A stretch of DNA of 64,000 nucleotides from Nocardioides sp. QY071 (lineage in GTDB: Bacteria > Actinomycetota > Actinomycetes > Propionibacteriales > Nocardioidaceae): positions 248,001-312,000 of the forward strand of contig NZ_CP124681.1 of the NCBI RefSeq assembly GCF_029961765.1. Reading direction: 5' to 3'. Under the pieces are notes generated by a model that made no database searches, was not told where the DNA came from, and saw only the letters and a list, made by a program, of their open reading frames with translations. Shown here in pieces: positions 18,834 to 27,670 of this stretch. The position numbers and the translations under genes were made by a program. Each line of letters opens with the position of its first letter. Within the stretch, counting starts at the first letter, position 1.

Positions 18834-20213
18834 ATGACGAAGAGACGTGCGCGGTTGCGCCGGGCGATGGCAGTACTCGCAGGGGCGTTGGTCCTTCCCG
18901 CCCTCGCGATCAGCGGAACAGGTCTCCCCACTGCCGCGGCTGACGACTCGGAGGCGCGCCCGGCCAAGGCCGGCGGCTTCCAGGTCTTCCCGGTGCCGAC
19001 CCCCGCGGCCGGGCTCGGCCGAATCGTCACTGCACCTAACGGTGACATGTGGTTCGTGGAGAAGGAGACCACCAAGTTGGGCCGGATCACGCCGTCCGGA
19101 GCCTTCACCGAGATCGGCGTCGACGCCGGTCTCGGCGCGCTCAACGACCTCGACATCGATGCCGCGGGCAACATCTGGCTGGCGTACGCCGGCGGCGTCG
19201 CCCGCGTGCACCCGAGCGACGTGAGCGCGGGCGTGTCCTACCCGACCCCGTTGCGGTTCGTGCGCGAGGTTCGAGTGGGCCCTACCGCGACCTGGGGTTC
19301 GGGCTCGATCGCCAACCCGGGGGTGGTACGGATCGCCGGCGGTGGCTGGACCTCGGACGCCGTGCCCGAGTGCTCCGGGGCGCTGGGCCGCGGACGCGAT
19401 GGCCTGATGTGGTGTGCGGAGTGGGACCGACTGATCCAGCTCAACGACGCCGGGACCAGTGGTGTGACCTACCCGCTGCCGGCCAATGCGACCTACCCCT
19501 ACTCGGTGGCCACAGGTCCGAACGGCAAGATCTGGTTCGGTCGTGACGACGGCGGATCGATGTTCACCTCGCCGGCCAACGGCAACATCGGTTGGGTCGC
19601 CGACAACGGCCAGGTCGGCACGATCCGCACCGGCGACCGCACCGCCCCGCGCAGCCTGGTCACCGGTCCCGACGGCAACGTCTGGTTCACCAGCGTCGGT
19701 GCCGCGAAGGGGATCGGCCACGTCGATGCGGCTGGCGTGGGTGCCGTCGTACAGGTCGGCAACTACGAGCCCACCGCGCTGACCTACGGCGCCGACGGCG
19801 CGATCTGGTTCACCGACAAGGCCAACAACTCGATCGTGCGGGTCGCGCGCGAGAGCCTGTGGGTCACCAACGTGAACGTCGGGCCCAACTCGCAGCTCAT
19901 CCCGCACGCGCAGCCGGCCACGTCCGCGAAGAAGAAGGTGAAGGCGGACAAGAAGCGGAAGAAGGCCACGCTCACCATCAGCTGCGCCAGTGGCGTGACG
20001 GCCTGCTCCGGCGCGATCGTGGTCAAGGCGGGCAAGTTGAAGGTCGCGGCCGGCGCGTACGCCGTCCCCGCGAGCAGCACCGCCAAGGTCAAGATCAAGC
20101 TGACCAAGGCCGGCCGCAAGCTCCTGCAGCGCAGCAAGGCCGTCAAGGTGAAGGTCGTGCTCACCGCCGCGACCGGTGCCCAGACGACCAGGAAGGCCAA
20201 GCTGACCCGCTGA
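18834..20213 (+). CDS. exported beta-propeller protein (virginiamycin B lyase/NHL-like) with basic C-terminal domain
   Basis: A 459-aa protein preceded by GAGGAG. The signal peptide ends near ...GLPTAAA. Repeated blades carry the pattern PNGDMWFVE, AAGNIWLAY, PNGKIWFGR, PDGNVWFTS and GADGAIWFTD, typical of the Vgb-lyase-like seven-bladed propeller. The C-terminal ~100 residues form a separate Lys-rich beta domain (KKKVKADKKRKKATLTIS, and two cysteines in SCASGVTACSG), common in exported actinobacterial proteins. It probably acts at the cell surface or outside; lyase activity is not certain. It ends at a strong terminator. Confidence 0.7.
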   Translation: MTKRRARLRRAMAVLAGALVLPALAISGTGLPTAAADDSEARPAKAGGFQVFPVPTPAAGLGRIVTAPNGDMWFVEKETTKLGRITPSGAFTEIGVDAGLGALNDLDIDAAGNIWLAYAGGVARVHPSDVSAGVSYPTPLRFVREVRVGPTATWGSGSIANPGVVRIAGGGWTSDAVPECSGALGRGRDGLMWCAEWDRLIQLNDAGTSGVTYPLPANATYPYSVATGPNGKIWFGRDDGGSMFTSPANGNIGWVADNGQVGTIRTGDRTAPRSLVTGPDGNVWFTSVGAAKGIGHVDAAGVGAVVQVGNYEPTALTYGADGAIWFTDKANNSIVRVARESLWVTNVNVGPNSQLIPHAQPATSAKKKVKADKKRKKATLTISCASGVTACSGAIVVKAGKLKVAAGAYAVPASSTAKVKIKLTKAGRKLLQRSKAVKVKVVLTAATGAQTTRKAKLTR

Positions 20214-20216
20214 CCT

Positions 20217-20257
20217 CGGACGGGTCGGACCAAGGGCAGAGCGGTCCGACCCGTCCG
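20217..20257. terminator. bidirectional stem-loop between convergent genes
   Basis: Perfect 15-bp arms (cggacgggtcggacc / ggtccgacccgtccg) with an 11-nt loop, 4 nt after the beta-propeller stop and 3 nt from the YCII-like stop on the other strand. It can terminate both transcripts. Confidence 0.8.
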
Positions 20258-20260
20258 GGA

Positions 20261-20626
20261 TCAGGCGAGTCCGTCGAACGGCCGGACCTCGACCGTGCCC
20301 CGGCACACCCGCGACGCCTCAGCGGCCAACCTGAGCGCCACGTCGAGGTCGGGCACCTCGATCACCCAGAACCCGGCGATCGCCTCCTTGGTCTCCAGGT
20401 ACGGCCCGTCGGTCATCACCGGCGTCTCGCCCTGCCCGTCGACCACGGTGGCGGTCGTCGCGGGGGCCAGGCCGCCGGCGAAGACCCAGTAGCCGTCGGC
20501 CTTCAGCTGCTCGTTGAACGCGCCCGTCTCGGCGAAGGACTGCTCCATCTCCTCCTTCGACCCGTAGCCGTAGAACTCGTCGGTCATCTCGGTGGGTCCG
20601 TGCACGGACATCAGGTACGTCGTCAT
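20261..20626 (-). CDS. YCII-related (DGPF-type) protein
   Basis: A 121-aa dimeric alpha/beta-barrel type protein. The segment MTDGPYLETKEAIAGFWVIE matches the DGPF/YCII family motif, with the Asp and the following FWVIE strand. The start MTTYLMSVHGP is typical. Such genes often accompany ECF sigma factors, but none is seen here. Catalytic function is unproven for this branch. It is convergent with the beta-propeller gene. Upstream, 20627-20822 holds no other gene and separates it from a divergent membrane protein. Confidence 0.8.
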   Translation of the reverse strand: MTTYLMSVHGPTEMTDEFYGYGSKEEMEQSFAETGAFNEQLKADGYWVFAGGLAPATTATVVDGQGETPVMTDGPYLETKEAIAGFWVIEVPDLDVALRLAAEASRVCRGTVEVRPFDGLA

Positions 20627-20822
20627 CTCGTCGCTCCTCGTTCGGGCGGTCCCGATGACCGCCTCCTGTCCTCACCACGAACGCCACCACACGGATCCGA
20701 CAGCCGCCACCCCGGAGATCGCCGGATCTTTTTCTGCGGCCTGTGTCGAACCGCGTCCTCGGCGTTCGTAGTACCGGTACAGGCAGGCCACCGGGCCCGC
20801 CGCTCACACCCCAGGAGCAGAG

Positions 20823-21254
20823 ATGTCCACCACCGCCGCCCAGGTCACCGCCACCCCCGTCACCGCCACCCCGGTCCGCCGTACCGTCTGGAAGCACGGC
20901 GTCGCCGCCGCGGCCGCCGCCTCGGTCGTCACCACCGCCCTCGCCGCGATCGCCTCCGCGGCGGGCGTCTCCTTCGCCGACGAGTCCGGTGCCTCGATCC
21001 CGATCCTCGGGTTCACCCAGCTGACCTTCGTCTTCTCGCTGATCGGCGTCGGCCTCGCCGCCGTCCTCGCCCGCAAGGCCCGGCGTCCGCGTTCGACCTT
21101 CGTGCGCACGACCCTCGCCCTCACCGCGCTCTCCGTCGTGCCGGACGCGACCTTCGGCTTCGACGTCGCCTCGGCGCTCACCCTGATGACGCTGCACGTC
21201 GTCGCCGCCGCGGTCGTGATCCCGATCCTCGCCGGGCGCCTCGCCCGCGGGTGA
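20823..21254 (+). CDS. DUF6069-like four-helix membrane protein
   Basis: A 143-aa protein. A Thr/Pro/Ala-rich cytoplasmic head (about 1-22) precedes four hydrophobic segments (near AAAAAASVVTTALAAIASAA; FTQLTFVFSLIGVGLAAVLA; TTLALTALSVVPDATFGF; LTLMTLHVVAAAVVIPILAG). The pattern matches small actinobacterial DUF6069 proteins. No enzymatic motif is visible. ATG follows AGCAGAG. It has a monocistronic look, with a strong hairpin 16 nt after the stop. Confidence 0.65.
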   Translation: MSTTAAQVTATPVTATPVRRTVWKHGVAAAAAASVVTTALAAIASAAGVSFADESGASIPILGFTQLTFVFSLIGVGLAAVLARKARRPRSTFVRTTLALTALSVVPDATFGFDVASALTLMTLHVVAAAVVIPILAGRLARG

Positions 21255-21270
21255 GGCACGGTGGACTGAC

Positions 21271-21325
21271 GCATCTGACGAATGGGCTGTGGAAGCGGCA
21301 GAATCACAGCCCATTCGTCAGATGC
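21271..21325. repeat. 21-bp perfect inverted repeat with 13-nt loop
   Basis: Arms 21271-21291 and 21305-21325 are exact reverse complements (starting gcatctgacgaatgggctgt). The stem is less GC-rich than its surroundings and lies between the DUF6069 gene and the methyltransferase gene on the same strand. It could be a terminator, but its length and base composition are unusual for this genome; see findings. Confidence 0.75.
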
Positions 21326-21364
21326 GCGGCGAGCACCGGGCCCAGCGCCGACTAGCGTTGTCCC

Positions 21365-22861
21365 GTGCTGCCGATCCCCCTCGCCGCCCCGCTGCGCGAC
21401 GCCCTGCTCGCCGCCGACTTCACCTACGACGCGGTCAGCGAGCTGCTCGGCCCGCAGGCCCACCAGGCGCTGTCGCGCAACGAGACGACACCCGGACGCC
21501 GGCGTACGACGGACGGCGGCCCGCTCTCGACCCTGGTGCGGCTCTTCCTGCTGCAGACCTCGGTGCGCGTCGAGGAGGCCGAGCGGGCGCTGCCGGGGCT
21601 GGTCGACAGGCTCGCCAACGCGGGGGCGCTGGTGCAGAGCGTCGGGGAGGTGGCGGCCCGGCTGGACGTGCGGCCCTACGCCAGCGAGGAGGGCGACTTG
21701 TGGGTCGTCAGCGACCTGACGCCCGGGCTCGACGGCGTGGCGACGAAGGTGACCGGCGACTACGTCCTCGGCATCAGCCCCGCCTCCTCGAGCCTGGCCC
21801 AGCTGACCCTGCGCCACGACGTCGGCAGCGCCCTGGACCTCGGCACCGGCTGCGGCGTGCAGGCGCTGCACCTGGCCACCCACAGCGACCGGGTGGTCGC
21901 GACCGACGTCAACCAGCGGGCGCTCGCGATCGCGCGGTTCAACGCGGCCCTCAACGATGTCGACGACAAGGTCGACGTACGCGACGGGTCGTTCTTCGCG
22001 CCGGTGGCGGGGGAGCGGTTCGACCTGATCGCCACCAACCCGCCGTTCGTGATCTCGCCGGCGACCGGTGAGCGGCTGGTCTATCGCGACTCGGGCCTGC
22101 CGGGCGACCAGGTCGTCGAGCACATCGTGCGTACGGCGCCCGACCACCTCGCCGACGGCGGCTGGTGCCAGGTGCTCGCCAACTGGGTGATCGACCGCGA
22201 CCGGCCGTGGGACGAGCGGCTCGCGACCTGGCTGCCCGACGAGTGCGACGCGCTGGTCGTCCAGCGCGAGGTGCTCGACCCGGCGTCGTACGTCGAGCTC
22301 TGGCTCAAGGACGCCGGCCACCACCCGGCCACGGGCGGCGACCCGGCGTCGTACTCCCACCGCTACGACACCTGGCTGTCCTGGCTCGAGGAGCAGGGCG
22401 TCGGCGGGATCGGCTTCGGCTGGATCAACCTGCGCCGCCGCGAGGGTGCGGCCACCCCGACCCTGCACCGCGACCTCCTCGAGTGGCCCTACGACGTCGA
22501 GCAGCCGATCGCGCCGGCCATCGCCGCGTGGGCGGAGTCCGCACAGGCGGCGAGCGCGCTCGACGCCGACACCAGGCTCGTGATCCGCGAGGACGTGGTC
22601 CAGGAGACCAGTGGCCCGGTCGGCGCCGAGGACCCGGCCACCATCGTGCTGCGCCAGCAGCGCGGCTTCCGGCGCGCGCGTCAGGTCGACACGGTCGCGG
22701 CCGCCGTCGCCGGCGCCTGTGACGGCGAGCTGCCGCTCGGCCAGCTCATCGACGCCGTGGGCCACCTGCTGGAGCGCGATCCCGCCAGCCTGCGGGAGGT
22801 CTACCTGCCCGAGCTGGCCGAGCTGGTCGCCGAGGGGTTCCTCGCTCCGGCCGACTCGTAG
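21365..22861 (+). CDS. class I SAM-dependent methyltransferase, HemK-like NPPF type with flanking domains
   Basis: A 498-aa protein with a GTG start. An N-terminal helical domain (about 1-130) precedes a Rossmann domain: motif I ALDLGTGCGVQALHLA, motif II VVATDVNQRALAIA and motif IV LIATNPPFVIS, the (N/D)PPF signature of amide or amino N-methyltransferases. A C-terminal ~150-residue domain follows, rich in acidic residues. The three-part layout matches actinobacterial proteins encoded near topA in Streptomyces (DUF7059/DUF7782-type boundaries; from memory). The substrate is unknown. Confidence 0.85.
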   Translation: MLPIPLAAPLRDALLAADFTYDAVSELLGPQAHQALSRNETTPGRRRTTDGGPLSTLVRLFLLQTSVRVEEAERALPGLVDRLANAGALVQSVGEVAARLDVRPYASEEGDLWVVSDLTPGLDGVATKVTGDYVLGISPASSSLAQLTLRHDVGSALDLGTGCGVQALHLATHSDRVVATDVNQRALAIARFNAALNDVDDKVDVRDGSFFAPVAGERFDLIATNPPFVISPATGERLVYRDSGLPGDQVVEHIVRTAPDHLADGGWCQVLANWVIDRDRPWDERLATWLPDECDALVVQREVLDPASYVELWLKDAGHHPATGGDPASYSHRYDTWLSWLEEQGVGGIGFGWINLRRREGAATPTLHRDLLEWPYDVEQPIAPAIAAWAESAQAASALDADTRLVIREDVVQETSGPVGAEDPATIVLRQQRGFRRARQVDTVAAAVAGACDGELPLGQLIDAVGHLLERDPASLREVYLPELAELVAEGFLAPADS

Positions 22862-22871
22862 GCTGGTCCCC

Positions 22872-23906
22872 GTGACGAACGCAGGCTGGTACCCCGACCC
22901 CGCGGGAGCGCCCGACACCTACCGCTACTGGGACGGTCAGGCGTGGAGCCAGATGACCACCACCCAGCCCTCCGGCGGCGCCCGCCCGGCCGACACCCCG
23001 GCGACGCCGCCGCCGGCCGCGCCCACGCAGTACGGCGCCGTGCCGACCCCGCCGCCCGCGCCCGGCCCGGCCGGACCGCCGGCCCCTCCGGCCCCGCCCC
23101 CCGGGTACGGCGGCGGCTACTCGCAGCAGTGGAGCCCCGCGCCGGCCCCCGGTGGTGGTGGCGGCAACAAGACGGTCGTGATCGTGATCGCCGCGGTGGT
23201 GGCGCTCGTGCTGCTCGGTGTGGGCGGCTTCTTCGGCATCCGCGCCCTGACCGGCGACGACGACAACGGCGACCGCAAGGCCGACGACGACAGCTCGCAG
23301 AGCGAGAAGTCCGAGGGCTCCGAGCCGACCGACGGGTCCTCCAGCACCGTGAAGCCCACCGGCATCCAGTGCACCGGCGGCTCGCCGGAGCCGGCGACCG
23401 ACCCCGACCCGGCCGCCCCGGAGCTGACCGGCGGCGGTCTGAGCATCCCGCGCAACCCGGCGTACGAGCTCGCCACCGGCGACCAGGTCTCGTTCGGGTT
23501 CGCGAACGCGTTCGTGCTGCAGTACACGAACGTCGAGGAGAAGTGGATCAGCCTGACCGGTGTCGGCGCCCTGCCGCGCGACAACGGCTTCGACGACCTC
23601 GCCACCGCGGCCGAGGTGATCATGCAGTGCCTGACGGGCAGCGAGAACGTCTACAGCGGCTTCACCGGGCGCACCGACAAGGTCAACGAGGAGACCACGG
23701 TCGACGGCAAGCCGGCGTACCGGATCACCGCCGAGGTGCGCGTCGACACCCCCGAGGTCCAGGCCGAGGGCGACCTCACCGACGTGATCGTCGTCGACAC
23801 CGGCGACCCGGCCACCTACGGCATCTACATCGGCATGGCGGCGCTCGGTCACGACGACCTGATCAGCACCAACGAGGGCGTCATCGACCAGATCAAGGTC
23901 GGCTGA
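22872..23906 (+). CDS. DUF2510 membrane-anchored protein with exported domain
   Basis: A 344-aa protein with a GTG start 10 nt after the methyltransferase stop. The N-terminus NAGWYPDPAGAPDTYRYWDG is the DUF2510 WYxDP motif. A Pro/Gly/Ala-rich linker follows. One membrane helix (VVIVIAAVVALVLLGVGGFF, near 100-120) precedes an acidic Ser-rich stalk and a C-terminal extracytoplasmic domain of about 190 residues with two cysteines. The topology suggests a cytoplasmic DUF2510 head and an external domain. The function is not known to me. Confidence 0.8.
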   Translation: MTNAGWYPDPAGAPDTYRYWDGQAWSQMTTTQPSGGARPADTPATPPPAAPTQYGAVPTPPPAPGPAGPPAPPAPPPGYGGGYSQQWSPAPAPGGGGGNKTVVIVIAAVVALVLLGVGGFFGIRALTGDDDNGDRKADDDSSQSEKSEGSEPTDGSSSTVKPTGIQCTGGSPEPATDPDPAAPELTGGGLSIPRNPAYELATGDQVSFGFANAFVLQYTNVEEKWISLTGVGALPRDNGFDDLATAAEVIMQCLTGSENVYSGFTGRTDKVNEETTVDGKPAYRITAEVRVDTPEVQAEGDLTDVIVVDTGDPATYGIYIGMAALGHDDLISTNEGVIDQIKVG

Positions 23907-23917
23907 CGCCCTCGGAC

Positions 23918-24039
23918 GTCGAGGAGGTTGCGCAGCAACCGTCACGAGACGCCTGGCCGTGCTGCCGGGACTGTTTGCGGGTGGGTCCCGGCATCGGTGC
24001 GCGGGGGGTCTCGTGACGGCCGCGGGCGGCCTCCTCGAC
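23918..24039. repeat. branched inverted repeat before topA
   Basis: Outer arms 23918-23927 (gtcgaggagg) and 24030-24039 (cctcctcgac) are complementary. Inner arms 23939-23950 (ccgtcacgagac) and 24008-24019 (gtctcgtgacgg) are complementary. About 10-11 unpaired nt lie on each side between them, and the 57-nt central part contains a further tgccgggac/gtcccggca pair. No ORF is supported in 23907-24144. It may be a structured leader or an intergenic repeat element. Confidence 0.6.
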
Positions 24040-24144
24040 CTCCGGAGGACGACCACTCTGGACGCCACTGGCGACGGCGCTCGACACCACGCGCTACCGT
24101 GAACCGCCGAATCAGGCAGCGCACGAGTAGTAGAGAAGGTCCCT

Positions 24145-26853
24145 GTGTCCCACAAGTTGGTGATCGTCGAGTCGCCGGCCAAGGCCCGCACCATCGGCGG
24201 GTACCTCGGCGACGGCTATGTCGTCGAGTCCTCCATCGGCCACATCCGTGACCTCCCCAACAACGCGGCCGACACCCCGGCGAAGATCAAGGACAAGCCG
24301 TGGGGGCGGCTCGCGATCGACGTCGACAACGGGTTCGAGCCCTACTACGTCGTGCCCCGCGACAAGAAGAGCCACATCTCCAAGCTCAAGAGCCTGCTCA
24401 AGGACGCCGACGAGCTCTTCCTCGCCACCGATGAGGACCGCGAGGGAGAGGCGATCGCCTGGCACCTCCTCGACGAGCTGAAGCCGAAGAACATCCCCGT
24501 CAAGCGGATGGTCTTCCACGAGATCACCAAGGCCGCCATCCAGGAGGCCGCCGCCAACCCGCGCGAGCTCGACATGGACCTCGTCGAGGCCCAGGAGACC
24601 CGCCGGCTGCTCGACCGCCTCTACGGCTACGAGGTCTCGCCGGTGCTGTGGCGCAAGGTCATGTCCGGCCTGTCCGCCGGCCGTGTGCAGTCGGTCGCGA
24701 CCCGGCTCGTGGTCGACCGCGAGAAGGAGCGGATGGCCTTCAAGGTCGCCTCCTACTGGGACCTCGAGGGCACCTTCGACGCCGGCAGCAAGCACGACCA
24801 GCGGATGTTCCCCGCCAAGGTCCACAGCGTCGACGGCACCCGCGTCGCGTCCGGCTCCAACTTCGGCCAGGACGGCCAGCTCAAGGCCAAGGCCGACGTG
24901 GTCCACCTCGACCAGCGCCGCGCCGAGGCACTCGTCGAGGCGCTCGCCGACACGACGTACGACGTCCGCTCGGTCGAGGCCAAGCCGTACCGTCGCTCGC
25001 CGTACCCGCCGTTCCGCACCACCACCCTCCAGCAGGAGGCCAGCCGCAAGCTCGGCATGAGCGCGTCGGTCACGATGAGCGTGGCCCAGCGGCTCTACGA
25101 GAACGGCTTCATCACCTACATGCGTACCGACAGCACCACGCTGTCGGGCAGTGCGATCGGCGCGGCCCGCTCGCAGGTGCAGGAGCTGTACGGCGCGGAG
25201 TACGTCCCCGACGCCCCGCGCACCTACACCAGCAAGGTCAAGAACGCCCAGGAGGCGCACGAGGCGATCCGTCCCGCGGGCGACTCGTTCCGCACCCCGG
25301 CGCAGACCGGGCTGACCGGCGACCAGTTCCGGCTCTACGAGCTGATCTGGATGCGCACCGTCGCCTCGCAGATGAAGGACGCCGTCGGCCAGTCGGTGAC
25401 CATCCGCCTGGGCGGCGCCGCCACGACCGGCGAGGACGTCGTGTTCTCCGCGTCCGGCCGCGTGATCACCTTCCACGGATTCCTCAAGGCGTACGTCGAG
25501 GGCACCGACGACAACGCCGCCAAGGACGACCAGGAGACCCGGCTGCCCAACCTGGTCGAGGGCGACGCGGTCTCCGCCGCCTCGCTGTCCGCCAACGGGC
25601 ACGAGACCAAGCCGCCGGCCCGCTACACCGAGGCCACGCTGATCAAGGAGCTCGAGGACCGCCAGATCGGCCGGCCCTCGACGTACGCCTCGATCATCGG
25701 CACCATCCTCAACCGCGGCTACGTCTACAAGAAGGGCACCGCGCTGGTGCCGGCGTGGATCGCGTTCTCCGTGGTCCGGCTGCTGACCGAGCACTTCACC
25801 CGGCTGATCGACTACCAGTTCACCGCCGGCATGGAGGACGTCCTCGACGACATCGCCCGGGGTGACAAGTCCCGGGTCGCCGAGCTCACCGAGTTCTACT
25901 ACGGCTCGGACACCCTCGCCGGCCTCAAGCGGCTGGTGGACGACCTCGGCGACATCGACGCCAAGGAGCTCGCGACCTTCCCCGTCGGCACCGAGGAGGA
26001 CGGGATCCACCTGCGGGTCGGCAAGTACGGCCCCTACCTCGAGGGGCCCGGCGACGACGGCGCCCCGTTCGCGAAGCGCGCCAACGTCCCCGACGACCTG
26101 CCGCCCGACGAGCTCACCGTCGCCAAGGCGATCGAGCTGCTCGCCAACCCGGCCGGCGAGGAGATCGACCTCGGCGTCCACCCGGAGACCGGCCTGCAGG
26201 TCGTGGCGAAGAACGGCCGGTTCGGCCCCTACGTCACCGAGGTGCTGCCCGAGGACGCGCCGAAGTCGGCGAAGCCCAGGACGGGCTCGCTGTTCAAGTC
26301 GATGTCGCTGGACACGGTCACCCTCGAGGACGCCACCAAGCTGCTCGCGCTGCCGCGCGTCGTCGGCGTCGGCGAGGACGGCGAGGAGATCACCGCCCAG
26401 AACGGCCGCTACGGCCCGTACCTCAAGAAGGGCACCGACTCCCGCTCGCTCACCAGCGAGGACCAGATCTTCGGGATCACCCTCGACGAGGCCCTGAAGA
26501 TCTACAGCCAGCCCAAGCAGCGCGGCCGCGCCGCCGCGGCCCCGCCGCTCAAGGAGCTGGGCAACGACCCGGTGTCCGGGCAGCCGGTCGTGGTGAAGGC
26601 CGGCCGGTTCGGCGAGTACGTCACCGACGGTGAGTACAACGCCACCCTGCGCAAGGACGACTCGGTCGAGGCGATCACCATCGAGCGGGCCGCCGAGCTG
26701 CTGGCCGAGCGCCGGGCGAAGGGCCCGGCCAAGAAGGCCGCGAAGCGGGGCGCGAAGAAGACGGCCGCGAAGAAGACGCCGGCCAAGAAGGCGGCTGCCA
26801 AGAAGGCTCCGGCGAAGAAGACTGCGGCGAAGAAGGCGACCAAGAAGGCGTGA
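24145..26853 (+). CDS. topA: DNA topoisomerase I
   Basis: A 902-aa type IA topoisomerase with a GTG start. The N-terminal TOPRIM domain has KLVIVESPAKARTI and ATDEDREGEAIAWH (acidic metal-binding triad). The catalytic Tyr is Y325 in ITYMRTDST. The C-terminal region has several repeated GRxGPY-type units (GKYGPYLEGPG, GRFGPYVTE, GRYGPYLKKG, GRFGEYVTDG) in place of zinc fingers, as in Mycobacterium and Streptomyces. The end is a Lys/Ala-rich tail of about 45 residues (PAKKAAAKKAPAKK units) known in actinobacterial TopA to aid processive relaxation. It is followed by tandem palindromes, then tmk. Confidence 0.97.
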   Translation: MSHKLVIVESPAKARTIGGYLGDGYVVESSIGHIRDLPNNAADTPAKIKDKPWGRLAIDVDNGFEPYYVVPRDKKSHISKLKSLLKDADELFLATDEDREGEAIAWHLLDELKPKNIPVKRMVFHEITKAAIQEAAANPRELDMDLVEAQETRRLLDRLYGYEVSPVLWRKVMSGLSAGRVQSVATRLVVDREKERMAFKVASYWDLEGTFDAGSKHDQRMFPAKVHSVDGTRVASGSNFGQDGQLKAKADVVHLDQRRAEALVEALADTTYDVRSVEAKPYRRSPYPPFRTTTLQQEASRKLGMSASVTMSVAQRLYENGFITYMRTDSTTLSGSAIGAARSQVQELYGAEYVPDAPRTYTSKVKNAQEAHEAIRPAGDSFRTPAQTGLTGDQFRLYELIWMRTVASQMKDAVGQSVTIRLGGAATTGEDVVFSASGRVITFHGFLKAYVEGTDDNAAKDDQETRLPNLVEGDAVSAASLSANGHETKPPARYTEATLIKELEDRQIGRPSTYASIIGTILNRGYVYKKGTALVPAWIAFSVVRLLTEHFTRLIDYQFTAGMEDVLDDIARGDKSRVAELTEFYYGSDTLAGLKRLVDDLGDIDAKELATFPVGTEEDGIHLRVGKYGPYLEGPGDDGAPFAKRANVPDDLPPDELTVAKAIELLANPAGEEIDLGVHPETGLQVVAKNGRFGPYVTEVLPEDAPKSAKPRTGSLFKSMSLDTVTLEDATKLLALPRVVGVGEDGEEITAQNGRYGPYLKKGTDSRSLTSEDQIFGITLDEALKIYSQPKQRGRAAAAPPLKELGNDPVSGQPVVVKAGRFGEYVTDGEYNATLRKDDSVEAITIERAAELLAERRAKGPAKKAAKRGAKKTAAKKTPAKKAAAKKAPAKKTAAKKATKKA

Positions 26854-26860
26854 CCGCCGC

Positions 26861-26890
26861 CCCCATATCGTTCGATCGAACGGTTTGGGG
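26861..26890. repeat. imperfect 30-bp palindrome downstream of topA
   Basis: ccccatatcgttcga pairs with tcgaacggtttgggg with 13 of 15 positions complementary and one additional G-U-compatible position. It shares the core cgttcgatcgaacg with the perfect palindrome 20 nt further on. It starts 8 nt after the topA stop. Confidence 0.75.
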
Positions 26891-26909
26891 GAATTCTGCG
26901 CCCGAAAAT

Positions 26910-26941
26910 CCCTCTATCCGTTCGATCGAACGGATAGAGGG
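26910..26941. repeat. perfect 32-bp palindrome between topA and tmk
   Basis: The left half ccctctatccgttcga is followed directly by its exact reverse complement, with no spacer. It carries the same 14-bp core (cgttcgatcgaacg) as the palindrome at 26861-26890. It lies 58 nt before the tmk start. A protein-binding site fits the absence of a loop; as RNA it would form a hairpin of about 14 bp. Confidence 0.85.
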
Positions 26942-26998
26942 ATCGGGCGCTCGCCCCCGACCATGGCCCGTGTCGCCCCCGTCTCGTAAGTTGCTCCC

Positions 26999-27670
26999 GT
27001 GACGACCCCGAACCAGCGCTGGCCCGGCCAGTACGCCGACACCGGCGTCTTCGTCTGCTTCGAGGGCGGCGAGGGCGGCGGCAAGTCGACCCAGTCGCGG
27101 TTGCTGCACGACCGGCTCAACGGGGCGGGCTTCGCCGTACGTCTCACCCACGAGCCGGGTGACACCCCGGTCGGCAAGGAGATGCGCCGGATCGTGCTGT
27201 CGCCCGAGACCGGCGAGCTGGCCCACAAGACCGAGTTCCTGCTCTACCTCGCCGACAAGTCCGAGCACGTCGAGACCCTCGTGCGCCCGGCGCTCGGGCG
27301 CGGCGAGGTCGTCATCACCGATCGGTACGTCGACTCGACCCTCGCCTACCAGGGCGCCGGGCGGGCGCTGGACCGCGACGAGCTCGAGGACGTCTCGCGC
27401 TGGGCGACCGGCGACCTGCGTCCCCACCTGACCGTGGTCCTCGACCTCGAGCCGGCGGCGGGGCTGGCGCGGTTCGAGGGGCGCGACCGGATCGAGGGGG
27501 AGGGCCTGGAGTTCCACCAGCGGGTGCGCCGGTCCTTCCTCGACCTCGCCGCCCGCAACCCCGAGCACTACGCGGTGATCGACGCGCGCTCGCCGATCGA
27601 GGAGATCGCCGCGCAGGTCTGGGCACGCATCGAGCCGTTGCTCGGGCAGGCCGTCAGGAGCGCGTCGTGA
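26999..27670 (+). CDS. tmk: thymidylate kinase
   Basis: A 223-aa enzyme phosphorylating dTMP to dTDP for DNA synthesis. P-loop FEGGEGGGKSTQSRLL near residues 20-35; the DRY motif and substrate pocket read VVITDRYVDSTLAYQG; the LID region is near RFEGRDRIEGEGLEFH. The length is normal for the family. It has a GTG start and overlaps holB by 4 nt (GTGA). The pair tmk-holB downstream of topA is conserved in actinobacteria. Confidence 0.95.
   Translation: MTTPNQRWPGQYADTGVFVCFEGGEGGGKSTQSRLLHDRLNGAGFAVRLTHEPGDTPVGKEMRRIVLSPETGELAHKTEFLLYLADKSEHVETLVRPALGRGEVVITDRYVDSTLAYQGAGRALDRDELEDVSRWATGDLRPHLTVVLDLEPAAGLARFEGRDRIEGEGLEFHQRVRRSFLDLAARNPEHYAVIDARSPIEEIAAQVWARIEPLLGQAVRSAS

Noticed and set aside
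20222..20232. GGGTCGGACCA resembling the GntR operator
   Set aside because: It is part of the stem of the bidirectional terminator at 20217-20257 and is not in a promoter.
26715..26850. Repeated Lys/Ala codons at the topA end as a DNA repeat
   Set aside because: They encode the known basic C-terminal tail of actinobacterial topoisomerase I.
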